A stretch of 64,000 bases of DNA from Desertimonas flava (GCF_003426815.1 NZ_QKYK01000002.1:62001-126000), one strand, 5' to 3'. Counted from the first letter of the stretch, positions 17,047 to 25,830 are shown. Numbers and translations are program-made. Notes: generated by a model not told the origin, from the sequence alone.

Positions 17047-17976
17047 ATGGCGATGGAACGACTGGTGTGGCCGGTGGCGCCGATGAAGGCCACGAACGGA
17101 CGGATGCCGTCGGACCCGTCGGGCTGGGTCGCCGAGCCGAAGTGGGACGGCCACCGGGCGATCGCACGGGTGGTCGGCGACCGCATCGACATCGTCAGCT
17201 CCACGGGCAAGCCGCGCACGCAGCAGTGGCCGTGGCTCGTGACGGCAGTGCGGAACGCCGTCGACGGCGACGCCATCCTCGACGGCGAGGTGATCGCCTA
17301 CGGCGACGACGGACGCCATTCGTTCCAAGCCGTCGGCCGGGCCGACCGGGCCCATTCGTTCGTGGTCTTCGATCTGCTGTCACTGGGCGACACCGTGCTG
17401 GTCGACGTGCCGTGGCACGAGCGGCGGGAGCTGCTCGAATCGTCGGTCACGGGGCGCGGCAGCGTGTCGATCACGCCGGTCACCGACGATCTCGACGCGA
17501 TGGTCGCGGTGACGAAGGCGCAGCGCTACGAGGGCGTGATCGTCAAGCGCACCGACTCGGTGTACCTGCCCGGGCGGCGGACGTCGTCGTGGGTGAAGGT
17601 CAAGTACCGGTACGAGCAGGAGATGGTGGTCGGCGGCTACAAGGTGGGCGAGGGCAATCGCTCGGGCACGTTCGGCTCGCTCCTGGTCGGCGTGTACGAG
17701 CCCGACGGCGGCCTGCGGTTCGTCGGCGCCGTCGGCACGGGATTCGACGACTCGACGCTCGACGCAGTGCTCGCCCGGCTGCGGCCGCTCGCCACCGACG
17801 TCTGCCCGTTCACGACGGTGCCCAAGCTGCCCGGCCGGCCAATGCTGCGCTGGGTCCGCCCCGAGCTCGTCGCTCAGGTGAGCTTCGCCGAGTGGACCGA
17901 CGGCGGCGGCATCCGTGCTCCGTCCTTCCTCGGGCTCCGCGACGACAAGGACCCGCGCGACGTCGTACGCGAATAG
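17047..17976 (+). CDS. ATP-dependent DNA ligase (LigD ligase-domain type)
   Basis: A 309-residue stand-alone ligase made of the adenylation domain (1-190) and an OB-fold domain (about 195-300). The catalytic Lys is in EPKWDGHR (about residue 32), with motifs [24 protein letters not shown] and SSWVKVKY following in order. In bacterial non-homologous end joining this activity seals the break. In many actinobacteria it is fused to polymerase and phosphoesterase domains in LigD; here it is a separate gene next to ku and a PE-POL gene. A second ATG at 17053 is also possible. It converges on ku. Confidence 0.92.
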   Translation: MAMERLVWPVAPMKATNGRMPSDPSGWVAEPKWDGHRAIARVVGDRIDIVSSTGKPRTQQWPWLVTAVRNAVDGDAILDGEVIAYGDDGRHSFQAVGRADRAHSFVVFDLLSLGDTVLVDVPWHERRELLESSVTGRGSVSITPVTDDLDAMVAVTKAQRYEGVIVKRTDSVYLPGRRTSSWVKVKYRYEQEMVVGGYKVGEGNRSGTFGSLLVGVYEPDGGLRFVGAVGTGFDDSTLDAVLARLRPLATDVCPFTTVPKLPGRPMLRWVRPELVAQVSFAEWTDGGGIRAPSFLGLRDDKDPRDVVRE

Positions 17977-18043
17977 TGGCGGTGGTCGGTCCGCCCCGGC
18001 GAGTCCGTCAGCGGCTGCGCCTGACGACCGGTGTGTGGCGGCT

Positions 18044-18063
18044 GCCCTGGCCAACGCCAGGGC
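18044..18063. terminator. Hairpin between convergent ligase and ku genes
   Basis: GCCCTGGC-CAAC-GCCAGGGC, a perfect 8-bp stem with a 4-nt loop, lies in the 133-base gap between the convergent DNA ligase and ku genes. It could terminate both transcripts. Confidence 0.6.
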
Positions 18064-18109
18064 GGGGTTCCAGCGGCGCGCCGTGTGTGAGGGGTTGTCG
18101 CGGCGACCG

Positions 18110-19036
18110 TCAGGCGGACTTGCGGCGGGCCCGCGGCTTGGCCGTCGCCGACTCCTCGTCCTCGTCCAGCTCCGGCTGGGTCGCCTTCTTGGCGGTGCGT
18201 TTCGCCGGCTTCTTCGCCGACTCCTCGCCCGACGACCCCGACGGGTGGCGTTCCTTGGCCTTGCGGGCCTCGGCGAGGCTCGCCTCCAAGGCCGCAGCAA
18301 GGTCGATCACCGTCGCCTTCGGCTCGGGCGCATCCTCGAACGTCGGCGTGATGCCGGCCGCCTTCTGCTCGATGATCTGTTCGACGGCGAGGCGGTACTC
18401 GTCGGTGTACAGCTCGGGCTGGAAGTCGTCGCTGAGCGCGTCGACGAGGCCCTTGGCCATCTTCAGTTCCTTGTCCGACACGTCGACGCCGTCGAGCTCG
18501 TCGAACTCGTCGATCGAGTCGGGCTCCACCAGTTCGTCGGGGAACACGAGCGTGGAGAGGGTGAGGTGCTTGCCGTCGGAACGGATCGCCGCCAGGTACT
18601 CCTTCTGTCGCATCACGAAGCGGCCGATGCCCACCCGGCCGGAGTCGGCCATGGCGTCGGCGAGCAGGGCGTAGGGCTTGGCGTTCTTGTCGGGCAGGAC
18701 GAGGTAGGACGAGTCGAACATCAGCGGGTTGACGTCGGCCTCGGGGACGAACGTCTCGAGGTCGATCTCCTTCGACTTGGCGGGGGCCAGCGGCGCCAGA
18801 TCGTCGTCGGTGACCAGCACGTACGTGGCGGCGCCGAGGTCGTAGCCCTTGACGATGTGCTCGGACGGGACCTCCTCGCCGGTGGCCTCGTTGACCTTGC
18901 GGTAGCGGATCCGTGACTGGTCGCGCTCGTCGAGCTGGTTGAACGAGATCGACTTCTTGCGGACCGCAGGGACGAGCCGGATCGGAATGGCGACCATGCC
19001 GAACGAGATCGACCCGGTCCAGACCGGACGAGGCAT
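18110..19036 (-). CDS. ku: Non-homologous end-joining protein Ku
   Basis: A 308-residue bacterial Ku. MPRPVWTGSISFGMVAIPIRL is the family opening, and the central bridge and core (to about residue 250) include YLAAIRSDGKHLTLSTL. The homodimer threads onto DNA ends and recruits LigD. A Lys/Ala/Glu-rich C-terminal extension (about 255-308) resembles the basic tails of actinobacterial Ku proteins that bind DNA. ATG 19036 is supported by a TACGCT box 7 bases upstream, a leaderless promoter. The gene sits between the convergent ligase gene and the LigD PE-POL gene, separated from the latter by a nested palindromic repeat. Confidence 0.96.
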   Translation of the reverse strand: MPRPVWTGSISFGMVAIPIRLVPAVRKKSISFNQLDERDQSRIRYRKVNEATGEEVPSEHIVKGYDLGAATYVLVTDDDLAPLAPAKSKEIDLETFVPEADVNPLMFDSSYLVLPDKNAKPYALLADAMADSGRVGIGRFVMRQKEYLAAIRSDGKHLTLSTLVFPDELVEPDSIDEFDELDGVDVSDKELKMAKGLVDALSDDFQPELYTDEYRLAVEQIIEQKAAGITPTFEDAPEPKATVIDLAAALEASLAEARKAKERHPSGSSGEESAKKPAKRTAKKATQPELDEDEESATAKPRARRKSA

Positions 19037-19082
19037 GACGACCAGCGTAGTCACGGTTGCCTCCGCAGCCCTGCGCACCGCG

Positions 19083-19199
19083 ACCGGAGGGTATTCACCC
19101 ACCTCCAAGCGGCGATGGGACGCAACCGGAGGGTACATACCCCACCGAAGCGTCCGGTATCTACCCTCCGGTCGAGAGGGTGGGCAAATACCCTCCCGT
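19083..19199. repeat. 48-bp palindromic element flanked by inverted half-elements
   Basis: A full copy of the 48-bp repeat occupies 19125-19172: ACCGGAGGGTACATACC, the loop CCACCGAAGCGTCC, then GGTATCTACCCTCCGGT. Half-elements lie on both sides in inverted orientation: ACCGGAGGGTATTCACC at 19083-19099 and GGCAAATACCCTCCCGT at 19183-19199. The whole forms a nested inverted repeat between ku and the LigD PE-POL gene. Full copies recur at 23527, 23611 and 62421. Confidence 0.9.
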
Positions 19200-19240
19200 T
19201 CCTGCCCGGGGCCGGGGCCGGGGCCCGGGCCGGAACGGCG

Positions 19241-20806
19241 TCAGAGGTCGGGGAGGTCCTGACGGACGCCGACGAGGGCGTCGAAGGGGTCGCCGATCGA
19301 GCGCAGGCGGTCGAGGACCGTGTGGATCGTCCAGCGGTCGGGGCGCAGGTCGGGGTCGTCGAGCTCGTCCCATTCCAAGGGCACCGACACCGGCGCGCCG
19401 GGGGCGGGGCGGATGCTGTACGGCGCGACGAGCGTCTTGTTCACGGCGTTCTGCGTGTAGTCGAGCCGGGCCTTGCCCCGGCGGTCGCCCTTGCGCCACT
19501 TCCAGCTCACCAGATCGGGCACCACACCACCGACCGTCTTCGATACCGCCTCCACCCAGTCGGCCGTCTCGCGGAACGAGTACCCCGGCCGTACCGGCAC
19601 CCACACCTGGATGCCGCGCTTGCCGGTGACCTTGGGCCGGGCGACCAAGCCGAGCTGGTCCATCGCCACCCGGTAGAGGCGGGCGAGGGTGAGCGTCTCC
19701 TCCCACGTCGTGTCGTCGCCGGGGTCGATGTCGATCAGCGCGTACGACGGCTCGTCGTGCGAGGCCGCGGTCGACGTCCACGGGTGGATCTCGAAGCCGG
19801 CGAAGTTGGCCGCCCACACCAGCGACGCCGCCCCGTCGATCATCAGGTACTCGACCACCTCGCCCGGATCGGCGTCGGGTCGCGGCCAGCGGCGCACCCA
19901 CGGCGGCGCGTGGGTGGGGACGGCCTTGTGGTAGAAGCCGCCCTTCTTCGAGTCGATGCCGTCGGGATAGCGGTTGAGGTTGATCGGCCGCCCGCTGAGG
20001 CTCATCGACATCCACGGGGCCACGGTGGCGTAGTAGGCGATGATGTCGCGCTTGGTGATCGGCGGCCCGCCGTCGCGCCCCGGCATCATCACCTTGTCGA
20101 GATTGGTGATCGTCGCCTTCACCCCGCGGATCCGCCAGTCGCCGCCCTTGGCCGGCAGCTCGGCGAGGTCGGCGAGCTCCTCGTCACTGGCCGCGGTCCA
20201 GCGCCCGGGCCGGGACTCCACGACGTCGTCGTTGGTGCGCCCACTCAGCACCGAGACGGGGTGGTCCTCGGCGTCCCAGCCACTCACGGCGTCGTCGTCC
20301 TTCTTGTGGATCAGCAGCCACGGGTCGCCGGACGAGTCCTTGCGGCCCTTGGTGCGCAGGATCACGAAGCGGCCGCGCAGCTTGCGTCCGACGAGGACCA
20401 GCTTGAGTTCGCCCCCGGCGATCGCCTCGGCCGGATCGCCCTGGTCGGGATACTCGGGGTCGAGGTCCCACCAGCCGTCGTCCCACACGATCACGTCGCC
20501 CTGTCCGTAGCCGCTCGGGATGATCCCCTCGAACCAGCCGTAGGCGTAGGGATGGTCCTCGGTCTTCATCGCCATGCGCTTGGCGGCCGGATCGAGACTC
20601 GGGCCCTTGGGCACTGCCCAGCTGACGAGCACCCCGTCCACCTCGATGCGGAAGTCGTAGTGGAGGCGCCGGGCGCGATGGCGCTGTACGAGGAACCGGC
20701 GCCGACCGTCCACGCTGCCGGCGACACGACCCGGAGGCTCGGGCGTGGCGTCGAAGTCACGCATCGCGTCGTACTTGGCGAGAGGATTGCGCGACCCGGC
20801 GGCCAT
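19241..20806 (-). CDS. LigD-type protein: phosphoesterase plus polymerase domains
   Basis: A 521-residue protein with an N-terminal 3'-phosphoesterase domain (about 25-180; RLHYDFRIEVDGVLVSWAVP and EDHPYAYGWFEG) and a C-terminal AEP-type primase/polymerase domain (about 225-515). The polymerase metal site is LIDIDPGDD (about 352), and VTGKRGIQVWVPV follows. It prepares and fills DNA ends during non-homologous end joining. The ligase domain, fused in mycobacterial LigD, is absent and is encoded by the separate gene at 17047-17976. ATG 20806 follows a TAGGGT box by 6 bases. It is divergent from an MFS gene. Confidence 0.93.
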   Translation of the reverse strand: MAAGSRNPLAKYDAMRDFDATPEPPGRVAGSVDGRRRFLVQRHRARRLHYDFRIEVDGVLVSWAVPKGPSLDPAAKRMAMKTEDHPYAYGWFEGIIPSGYGQGDVIVWDDGWWDLDPEYPDQGDPAEAIAGGELKLVLVGRKLRGRFVILRTKGRKDSSGDPWLLIHKKDDDAVSGWDAEDHPVSVLSGRTNDDVVESRPGRWTAASDEELADLAELPAKGGDWRIRGVKATITNLDKVMMPGRDGGPPITKRDIIAYYATVAPWMSMSLSGRPINLNRYPDGIDSKKGGFYHKAVPTHAPPWVRRWPRPDADPGEVVEYLMIDGAASLVWAANFAGFEIHPWTSTAASHDEPSYALIDIDPGDDTTWEETLTLARLYRVAMDQLGLVARPKVTGKRGIQVWVPVRPGYSFRETADWVEAVSKTVGGVVPDLVSWKWRKGDRRGKARLDYTQNAVNKTLVAPYSIRPAPGAPVSVPLEWDELDDPDLRPDRWTIHTVLDRLRSIGDPFDALVGVRQDLPDL

Positions 20807-20917
20807 GGCCCGACCCTAGATTGCGATCGGCAGCTCGATCGTGGAGGATGCCACGCGAGCTCGGACCGCCCGGAACCCCAGTGAGTTCGACGAACGAACC
20901 CAGCTACGCTTTGCGGG

Positions 20918-22219
20918 ATGGGGTTGCGCCGCATCCATCGAGCGTGGTGGGTGGCGGTCATCGCCTTCGTGGCGCTCCTCGGGGCCGGGTCGTTTCGGGC
21001 CGCGCCCAGTGTGCTGATCGATCCCCTGCGCGACGAGTTCGGGTGGTCGCGCGGCACGATCTCGGCGGCCGTCTCGGTGAACCTCATCCTCTACGGCCTC
21101 ACCTCGCCGTTCGCAGCCGCGCTGATGGAGCGTTTCGGCATGCGGGTCATCGTCGCCAACGCCCTCACGCTCGTCGCCATCGGCAGTGGGCTCACGATCT
21201 TCGTGCGACAGCCGTGGCAGCTGATCGCCTGCTGGGGCGTCATCGTCGGCCTCGGCACCGGATCGATGGCCCTCGCCTTCGTGGCCACGGTGACCAACCG
21301 GTGGTTCGTGAGGCGACGGGGCCTCGTCACGGGGGTACTGACCGCTGGCGGTGCGGCGGGTCAGCTCGTCTTCCTGCCGATCCTCGCCTACCTCGCCGAC
21401 AACGTGGGCTGGAAGGCGGTGTCGCTCACGGTCACCATCGCCGCCTTGTCCGTCGTGCCCTTCGTGCTGTGGCTCCTGCGCAACCACCCGTCCGACGTCG
21501 GCACCACCGCCTACGGCGCCGATGACGACGACGTCGCCGCGATGGCCGTGGCGGCCACCGCGGCGGCGAACTCGTGTGCCGGGCGGCGGGCCGTTCGAGT
21601 GCTCGGGCAGGCGATGCACACGCGGATGTTCTGGCTGCTCGCCGGCACGTTCGCCATCTGCGGGGCGTCCACCAACGGCCTCATCGGCACGCACTTCATC
21701 CCGGCCGCCCACGACCACGGGATGGCCACGACGACGGCCGCAGGCCTGCTCGCCGTCATCGGTGTGTTCGACATCGCCGGCACCATCGCGTCGGGCTGGC
21801 TGACCGACCGCATCGACTCGCGACTACTGCTCATCGTGTACTACGCCGGCCGGGGCGTGTCGCTGATGTTCCTGCCGCTGCTGTTCGCCGAGGACGTGCG
21901 TCCGCCGATGCTGTTCTTCATCGTCTTCTACGGTCTCGATTGGGTGGCGACGGTGCCGCCGACGGTGGCCCTCTGCCGGCAGCACTTCGGCGAGGACGGC
22001 TCGATCGTGTTCGGCTGGGTGCTGGCGTCCCATCAGATCGGTGCCGGCATCATCGCCGCTCTCGCCGGCCTGTCGCGCGATCAGCTCGGCTCGTACGACG
22101 TGGCGTGGTACGCCGCGGGCACGCTCTGCGTCGTCGCCGCCGGTATGGCGTTGGTGATGCGCGGTGGACGGAGCGCCGAACCCGACGTCGTGCCCGTCCT
22201 GGCCACGGCGGCAGACTGA
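20918..22219 (+). CDS. MFS transporter (monocarboxylate/oxalate-formate-like)
   Basis: A 433-residue carrier with 12 predicted helices. WSRGTISAAVSVNLILYGL and the 2-3 loop AAALMERFGMRVIVANALT resemble the OFA/MCT branch of the major facilitator superfamily, which carries small organic anions. A cytoplasmic central loop of about 40 residues (about 195-235, DDDDVAAMAVAATAAAN) separates the two halves. Start ATG 20918 lies 7 bases behind a TACGCT box and lacks a ribosome site, so the message is probably leaderless. The next gene begins 5 bases after its stop, so the two form an operon; a role in handling glutamate-derived compounds is only a guess. Confidence 0.85.
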   Translation: MGLRRIHRAWWVAVIAFVALLGAGSFRAAPSVLIDPLRDEFGWSRGTISAAVSVNLILYGLTSPFAAALMERFGMRVIVANALTLVAIGSGLTIFVRQPWQLIACWGVIVGLGTGSMALAFVATVTNRWFVRRRGLVTGVLTAGGAAGQLVFLPILAYLADNVGWKAVSLTVTIAALSVVPFVLWLLRNHPSDVGTTAYGADDDDVAAMAVAATAAANSCAGRRAVRVLGQAMHTRMFWLLAGTFAICGASTNGLIGTHFIPAAHDHGMATTTAAGLLAVIGVFDIAGTIASGWLTDRIDSRLLLIVYYAGRGVSLMFLPLLFAEDVRPPMLFFIVFYGLDWVATVPPTVALCRQHFGEDGSIVFGWVLASHQIGAGIIAALAGLSRDQLGSYDVAWYAAGTLCVVAAGMALVMRGGRSAEPDVVPVLATAAD

Positions 22220-22223
22220 GGCG

Positions 22224-23312
22224 ATGCCGCCGTACTTCGCCTTCGGCACCGACATGGTGGATGCCGACGGCGAACCGGCCACTCTCGTCGACCACATGTG
22301 GATGTGGACGGACGCCGGCCGGGCCGTGGCCGTGCCGCTCGCCGGCCGGACGATCCACGGCATCCTCGTCGGCGGTCGGTCCGGCGGGTCCGGTGCGCCC
22401 GCCGGCTTCGACGCAGCCCCGGGCTCCGGCGCCGCGACCGAGCCCGTCCGGCGCGAGGACTCGGGCGTGGTGGTCCCGGTCGACCGGGACCCGCTGTCGG
22501 TCGTCGGCGTGGCGACGGCCGACGGGTCCTCGGTGCCGGCACTGGCGCTGGTCGAGCACGACCCCGATCCCGGGCCTCCATCGCCGGCGGTCCTCGACAT
22601 CGTGATCGCTGCGGCCCGTGGCGCCGGGCTGCCCGCCGAGTGGCTCGACTACCTGACGGCGTGGCGGCGCGCCGGCCGGCGGGTGCCCGACGCCGGCTCG
22701 ACCGCCGGCGCTCCGGCGAGCCTCGCCGAGCTGCTCGAAGTGCCCGGCGTGGTGGAGGAGTCGGCGTTGCGGTCCCCGTTCGGCTTCATGGCCATCCACG
22801 GCGGTTCGCTCGAAGCGATGACCGACGGCGTGGCGCGCCGGGCGGCCGAGGCGGCCGGCGCGTCGTACTACGGCGTGCTCTACCCCGACACGATCGACGT
22901 CCATCTGTCCTCCACGGCGTACGTCCCGTCCGACTCACCGACGCTCGCCAGCTTCCTCGGGCACGTCGAGGTCGTCGTGTCCGTGCACGGGTTCGGGAGG
23001 GTCGGTCACTGGCGCTCGATCCTGCTCGGCGGCCGCAACCGCGACCTTGCCGACCACGTCGGGCAGCACCTCTCCGTGGCGCTGGAGGAGTACGACGTGG
23101 TCACCGACATTCACGCCATCCCGGCCGCGTTGCGCGGCCTGCACGAGCGCAATCCGGTCAACGTGCCGGCGGGCCACGGCGTGCAGATCGAGCTGCCTCC
23201 GCGGGTGCGGGGGCTCTCCCCGCTGAGCCCGCCGAAAGGCCCCGACGGCCTGTCGCCGCCGACCCGGGCGCTCGTCGACGCCCTGGCGGCTGCAGCGACC
23301 ACCTGGCCCTGA
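22224..23312 (+). CDS. GGCT-like domain fused to poly-gamma-glutamate hydrolase
   Basis: A 362-residue protein. The C-terminal part (about 170-345) matches the zinc-dependent poly-gamma-glutamate hydrolase family: FMAIHGGSLEAMTDG carries the first His and Glu, VVVSVHGFG a later His, and DIHAIPAALRG another. The N-terminal 150 residues resemble gamma-glutamylcyclotransferase: YFAFGTDM for the YFAYGSN loop, GRTIHGILVG, and PPSPAVLDIVIAAARGAGLP followed by AEWLDYL. The usual catalytic Glu of that fold seems lost (FDAAPG). The start is ATG 22224, 5 bases after the MFS stop. It may degrade gamma-glutamyl polymers. Confidence 0.75.
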   Translation: MPPYFAFGTDMVDADGEPATLVDHMWMWTDAGRAVAVPLAGRTIHGILVGGRSGGSGAPAGFDAAPGSGAATEPVRREDSGVVVPVDRDPLSVVGVATADGSSVPALALVEHDPDPGPPSPAVLDIVIAAARGAGLPAEWLDYLTAWRRAGRRVPDAGSTAGAPASLAELLEVPGVVEESALRSPFGFMAIHGGSLEAMTDGVARRAAEAAGASYYGVLYPDTIDVHLSSTAYVPSDSPTLASFLGHVEVVVSVHGFGRVGHWRSILLGGRNRDLADHVGQHLSVALEEYDVVTDIHAIPAALRGLHERNPVNVPAGHGVQIELPPRVRGLSPLSPPKGPDGLSPPTRALVDALAAAATTWP

Positions 23313-23526
23313 CGCGGCGACCTGACGGTTGGTGCCTGGAGGGTTAGCGGAGAAGGCATGTGGTTGTTGGTGAGGCGGTGGGTGATGTGGATCATGACGG
23401 TGACCTCCCCGTCGGGTACATGGGTGTTCCCGTCACGAGAGCACGGGCCCTACGCACGACCGGTGGATGGCACTCTCCGCGCGTGCTCCCGGGCACTCTG
23501 TCGCCGCGGGGACACCTCAGGGACGA

Positions 23527-23574
23527 ACGGGAGGGTAAACACCCCACCGAAGCGTCCGGTATTTGCCCTCCGGT
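23527..23574. repeat. 48-bp palindromic repeat, copy 2
   Basis: ACGGGAGGGTAAACACC, loop CCACCGAAGCGTCC, then GGTATTTGCCCTCCGGT. The 17-base arms pair with three imperfections, and the 14-base loop is identical to that of the copies at 19125 and 23611. Confidence 0.92.
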
Positions 23575-23610
23575 CGGGCGGGCCGGGTGGCCGGTCACCG
23601 CCACGTGCGA

Positions 23611-23658
23611 ACGGGAGGGTAAATACCCCACCGAAGCGTCCGGTATGTACCCTCCGGT
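23611..23658. repeat. 48-bp palindromic repeat, copy 3
   Basis: ACGGGAGGGTAAATACC, the identical 14-base loop CCACCGAAGCGTCC, then GGTATGTACCCTCCGGT. Same orientation as the copy 84 bases upstream. Confidence 0.92.
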
Positions 23659-23845
23659 TGGGACGGCGACCAGTGGACGGCCCTGCGCCTCGCACGCCCT
23701 TTCCGCTCGCCGCCCTGGCACCAACCGCCAGGTCGGCTCCGCCGTGTCGGTGGGGACCCGATCGGGTGGGCTCAACATCGGGCGTAGCCGCGAATCCACG
23801 CCATGCTGATGACCGCGGGCCGGCGAGGTTCCTACCATCGAGGTC

Positions 23846-25003
23846 ATGGACGACGACCGCGCGCGCTGGTTGGGCATCCGCTGGGCTGACGTCGGCCTGG
23901 CGGCGGTCGTCGTCGCCGTCATCCTCGCCGGGACGCTGCACATCGAGCAGGAGGACGCGGAGCGAGCGATCGACGCCCTCGCCGTCGCGTGCGGGGTGAT
24001 CGCCGGCGCGTCGCTCGTCGTCTGGCGGCGGTTCACCTTGCCGATGGTCGCCGCCGTGGGAACGGCGATGTTCGTGTACCTCGTCCGCGGGTACCCCGGC
24101 GGCCCGGCGCTGCTCCCGGGCCCGATCGCCGCGGCGTTCCTCGGCTACCGCGTGGCCAGACCGCTCGTGTGGTGGGTGGGCGGCGCGTTCGCGTCGGCGG
24201 TGGTGATCGGCCAGGCGATCGGCGACGGTCATCTCGGCGCGGCGGGCATCATCGGCACGGGTTGGGTGGTCGCCGCCGTCTTCGCCGGACAGGTTGCCGC
24301 GGCTCGGGCGGAGCGGCTGGCTGCCGAACGGGAGCGGCGAGCGCTTACCGAGCAGCAAGCGATCACCGACGAACGCCTGCGCATCGCCCGCGACCTGCAC
24401 GACAGCGTCGCCCACGCCATGGCCACGATCAACGTGCAGTCCGGTGTCGCCGCCCATCTGCTCGACCGCCGTCCGGAGCAGGCGCGTTCGGCGCTCGAGG
24501 CGATCCGCCAGGCGAGCAGTGACGTGCTCGACGAGCTCGGAGCGATCCTCGGCGCGTTGCGACGCGACGAGGGTGACGCGCCACGTGCACCGATGGCCGG
24601 TCTCGATCGGCTCGACGAGCTGGTCGAGCGATCCCGAGCGGACGGCCTGACGGTCACCTGCTCCGTCGAGGGCGACCCGTCGCTGGTGCCGCCGTCGCTG
24701 GGGACGGCGGCGTACCGAGTCGTGCAGGAGTCGTTGAGCAACACACGACGTCACGCCGGCCCCGCCGCCGAGGTGGCGGTGAGCGTCCGCATCGCCGGGC
24801 CGGGCGCCCTGTCGGTGACGGTGGTCGACGACGGGGGCACTCGGGTGAACGGCTCGCGACCGGCCGTCGCCCCGGGGCTCGGCCTCGGCCTCGCCGGCAT
24901 GCGCGAGCGGGTCGAGTCGACCGGCGGCACGCTCGATGCCGGCGTCCGCTCGCCGCCCCGCCGTGGCTTCAGCGTGCGGGCCGTGTGGGGAGACCGGACG
25001 TGA
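23846..25003 (+). CDS. Sensor histidine kinase, NarL/DesK type
   Basis: A 385-residue membrane kinase. Five or so hydrophobic segments occupy residues 15-150, a short coiled coil follows (ARAERLAAERERRALTEQQ), then a HisKA_3 helix with phospho-acceptor His in RIARDLHDSVAHAM (about residue 186) and an HATPase domain with RVVQESLSNTRRHA (N box) and GLGLAGMRERV (G box). It phosphorylates the LuxR-type regulator encoded next. A TACCAT box 7 bases before ATG 23846 indicates a leaderless message. It begins the series kinase-regulator-ABC ATPase-permease; an unusual palindrome separates it from the regulator gene. Confidence 0.93.
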   Translation: MDDDRARWLGIRWADVGLAAVVVAVILAGTLHIEQEDAERAIDALAVACGVIAGASLVVWRRFTLPMVAAVGTAMFVYLVRGYPGGPALLPGPIAAAFLGYRVARPLVWWVGGAFASAVVIGQAIGDGHLGAAGIIGTGWVVAAVFAGQVAAARAERLAAERERRALTEQQAITDERLRIARDLHDSVAHAMATINVQSGVAAHLLDRRPEQARSALEAIRQASSDVLDELGAILGALRRDEGDAPRAPMAGLDRLDELVERSRADGLTVTCSVEGDPSLVPPSLGTAAYRVVQESLSNTRRHAGPAAEVAVSVRIAGPGALSVTVVDDGGTRVNGSRPAVAPGLGLGLAGMRERVESTGGTLDAGVRSPPRRGFSVRAVWGDRT

Positions 25004-25019
25004 CCGCACCATCGCGGTG

Positions 25020-25058
25020 CGATCTGACGGGATGTGCCGGGCGCGTCCCGTCAGATCG
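25020..25058. repeat. GTGCC-N-GGCAC-type palindrome between kinase and regulator genes
   Basis: GATCTGACGGGATGTGCC, a central G, and GGCGCGTCCCGTCAGATC, with one more C-G pair outside; two of the 19 pairs are wobbles or mismatches. It shares the CTGACGGGATG arm with the copies at 16461 and 47264. It lies inside a probable operon. Confidence 0.8.
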
Positions 25059-25094
25059 GTGGGCGGGCGACGAACACGAGCCAGGGGAGCGACG

Positions 25095-25772
25095 ATGATC
25101 CGTGTGGTGTTGGCCGACGACCAGGTCTTGGTGCGTACGGGGTTCCGGGCGTTGCTCGACGCCGAGGACGACATCGAGGTCGTCGGTGAGGCGGGTGACG
25201 GCGAGTCGGCGGTCGCACGCTGTGCCGAGCTGCACCCCGACGTCGTGCTGATGGACATCCGCATGCCCGGCGTCGACGGCCTGACCGCCGCCAAGCAGAT
25301 CGCCGAGCGCGACGACCTCGCCGACGTCAAGGTGCTGGTGCTGACGACGTTCGAGCTCGACGAGTACGTGTACGAGGCGTTGCGGGCCGGCGCCAGCGGG
25401 TTCCTCGTCAAGCACACCGAGCCGGCCGAGCTGATCCGGGCCGTGCGCGTGGTCGCCGACGGCGAGGCGCTCCTGTCGCCGAGCGTGACACGCCGGTTGA
25501 TCGCCGCCTTCGCCGATGCGCCCGTCGCGGCCGTGGCGTCGGGCGAGGCGTCCCGCCTCGCCGACCTGTTGACCGCCCGCGAACGCGAGGTCGTCGCCCT
25601 CGTCGCCGAGGGCCTGTCGAACGACGAGATCGCCGAGCGCTGGGTGGTGAGCAACGCCACCGTGCGCACGCACGTGAGCCGGGCGATGACCAAGCTCAAC
25701 GCGCGCGACCGGGCCCAGCTGGTGGTCTTCGCCTACCGCAACGGCCTGGCCAGCATCCCGCATCGCGACTGA
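25095..25772 (+). CDS. Response regulator, NarL/LuxR type
   Basis: A 225-residue regulator. The receiver domain (1-120) has the acidic pair in LADDQ, the phospho-acceptor Asp in VVLMDIRMPG (about residue 54), Thr in VLTTFELDEYV and Lys in FLVKHTEPAEL. The C-terminal LuxR HTH (about 155-220) reads LTAREREVVALVAEGLSNDE followed by IAERWVVSNATVRTHVS. The start ATG 25095 follows GGGGAGC. It is the partner of the upstream kinase and probably controls the ABC genes downstream. Confidence 0.94.
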   Translation: MIRVVLADDQVLVRTGFRALLDAEDDIEVVGEAGDGESAVARCAELHPDVVLMDIRMPGVDGLTAAKQIAERDDLADVKVLVLTTFELDEYVYEALRAGASGFLVKHTEPAELIRAVRVVADGEALLSPSVTRRLIAAFADAPVAAVASGEASRLADLLTAREREVVALVAEGLSNDEIAERWVVSNATVRTHVSRAMTKLNARDRAQLVVFAYRNGLASIPHRD

Positions 25773-25784
25773 CTCCGGTGCTGC

Positions 25785-25830
25785 TGTGGTTGCATTCGTG
25801 CAACCACAGACGGCTGAGAATCGGATTCTC
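25785..25830. promoter_or_regulatory. Hairpin and dyad between regulator and ABC genes
   Basis: TGTGGTTGCA-TTCG-TGCAACCACA (25785-25808) is a perfect 10-bp stem with a TTCG tetraloop, 12 bases after the regulator stop; it may be a terminator or an operator. GAGAATC-G-GATTCTC (25816-25830) is a second perfect dyad. Both lie 85-130 bases before the ABC ATPase gene. Confidence 0.55.

Larger units (their letters stand above)
23313..23845. other. 533-base intergenic region with two repeat copies
   Basis: No gene is supported here on either strand. It contains two full copies of the 48-bp palindromic repeat (23527-23574, 23611-23658) and, at the right end, a leaderless promoter box TACCAT (23833-23838) for the kinase gene. 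Confidence 0.7.

Noticed and set aside
19200-19236. GGCCGGGGCCGGGGCC run as a functional quadruplex or origin
   Set aside because: Short GC-rich run with no other origin features such as dnaA, DnaA boxes or AT-rich unwinding region.
23527-23658. CRISPR repeats (two 48-bp copies with an intervening 36 bases)
   Set aside because: Only two copies, strong full-length palindromes, further copies dispersed far away and no cas genes.
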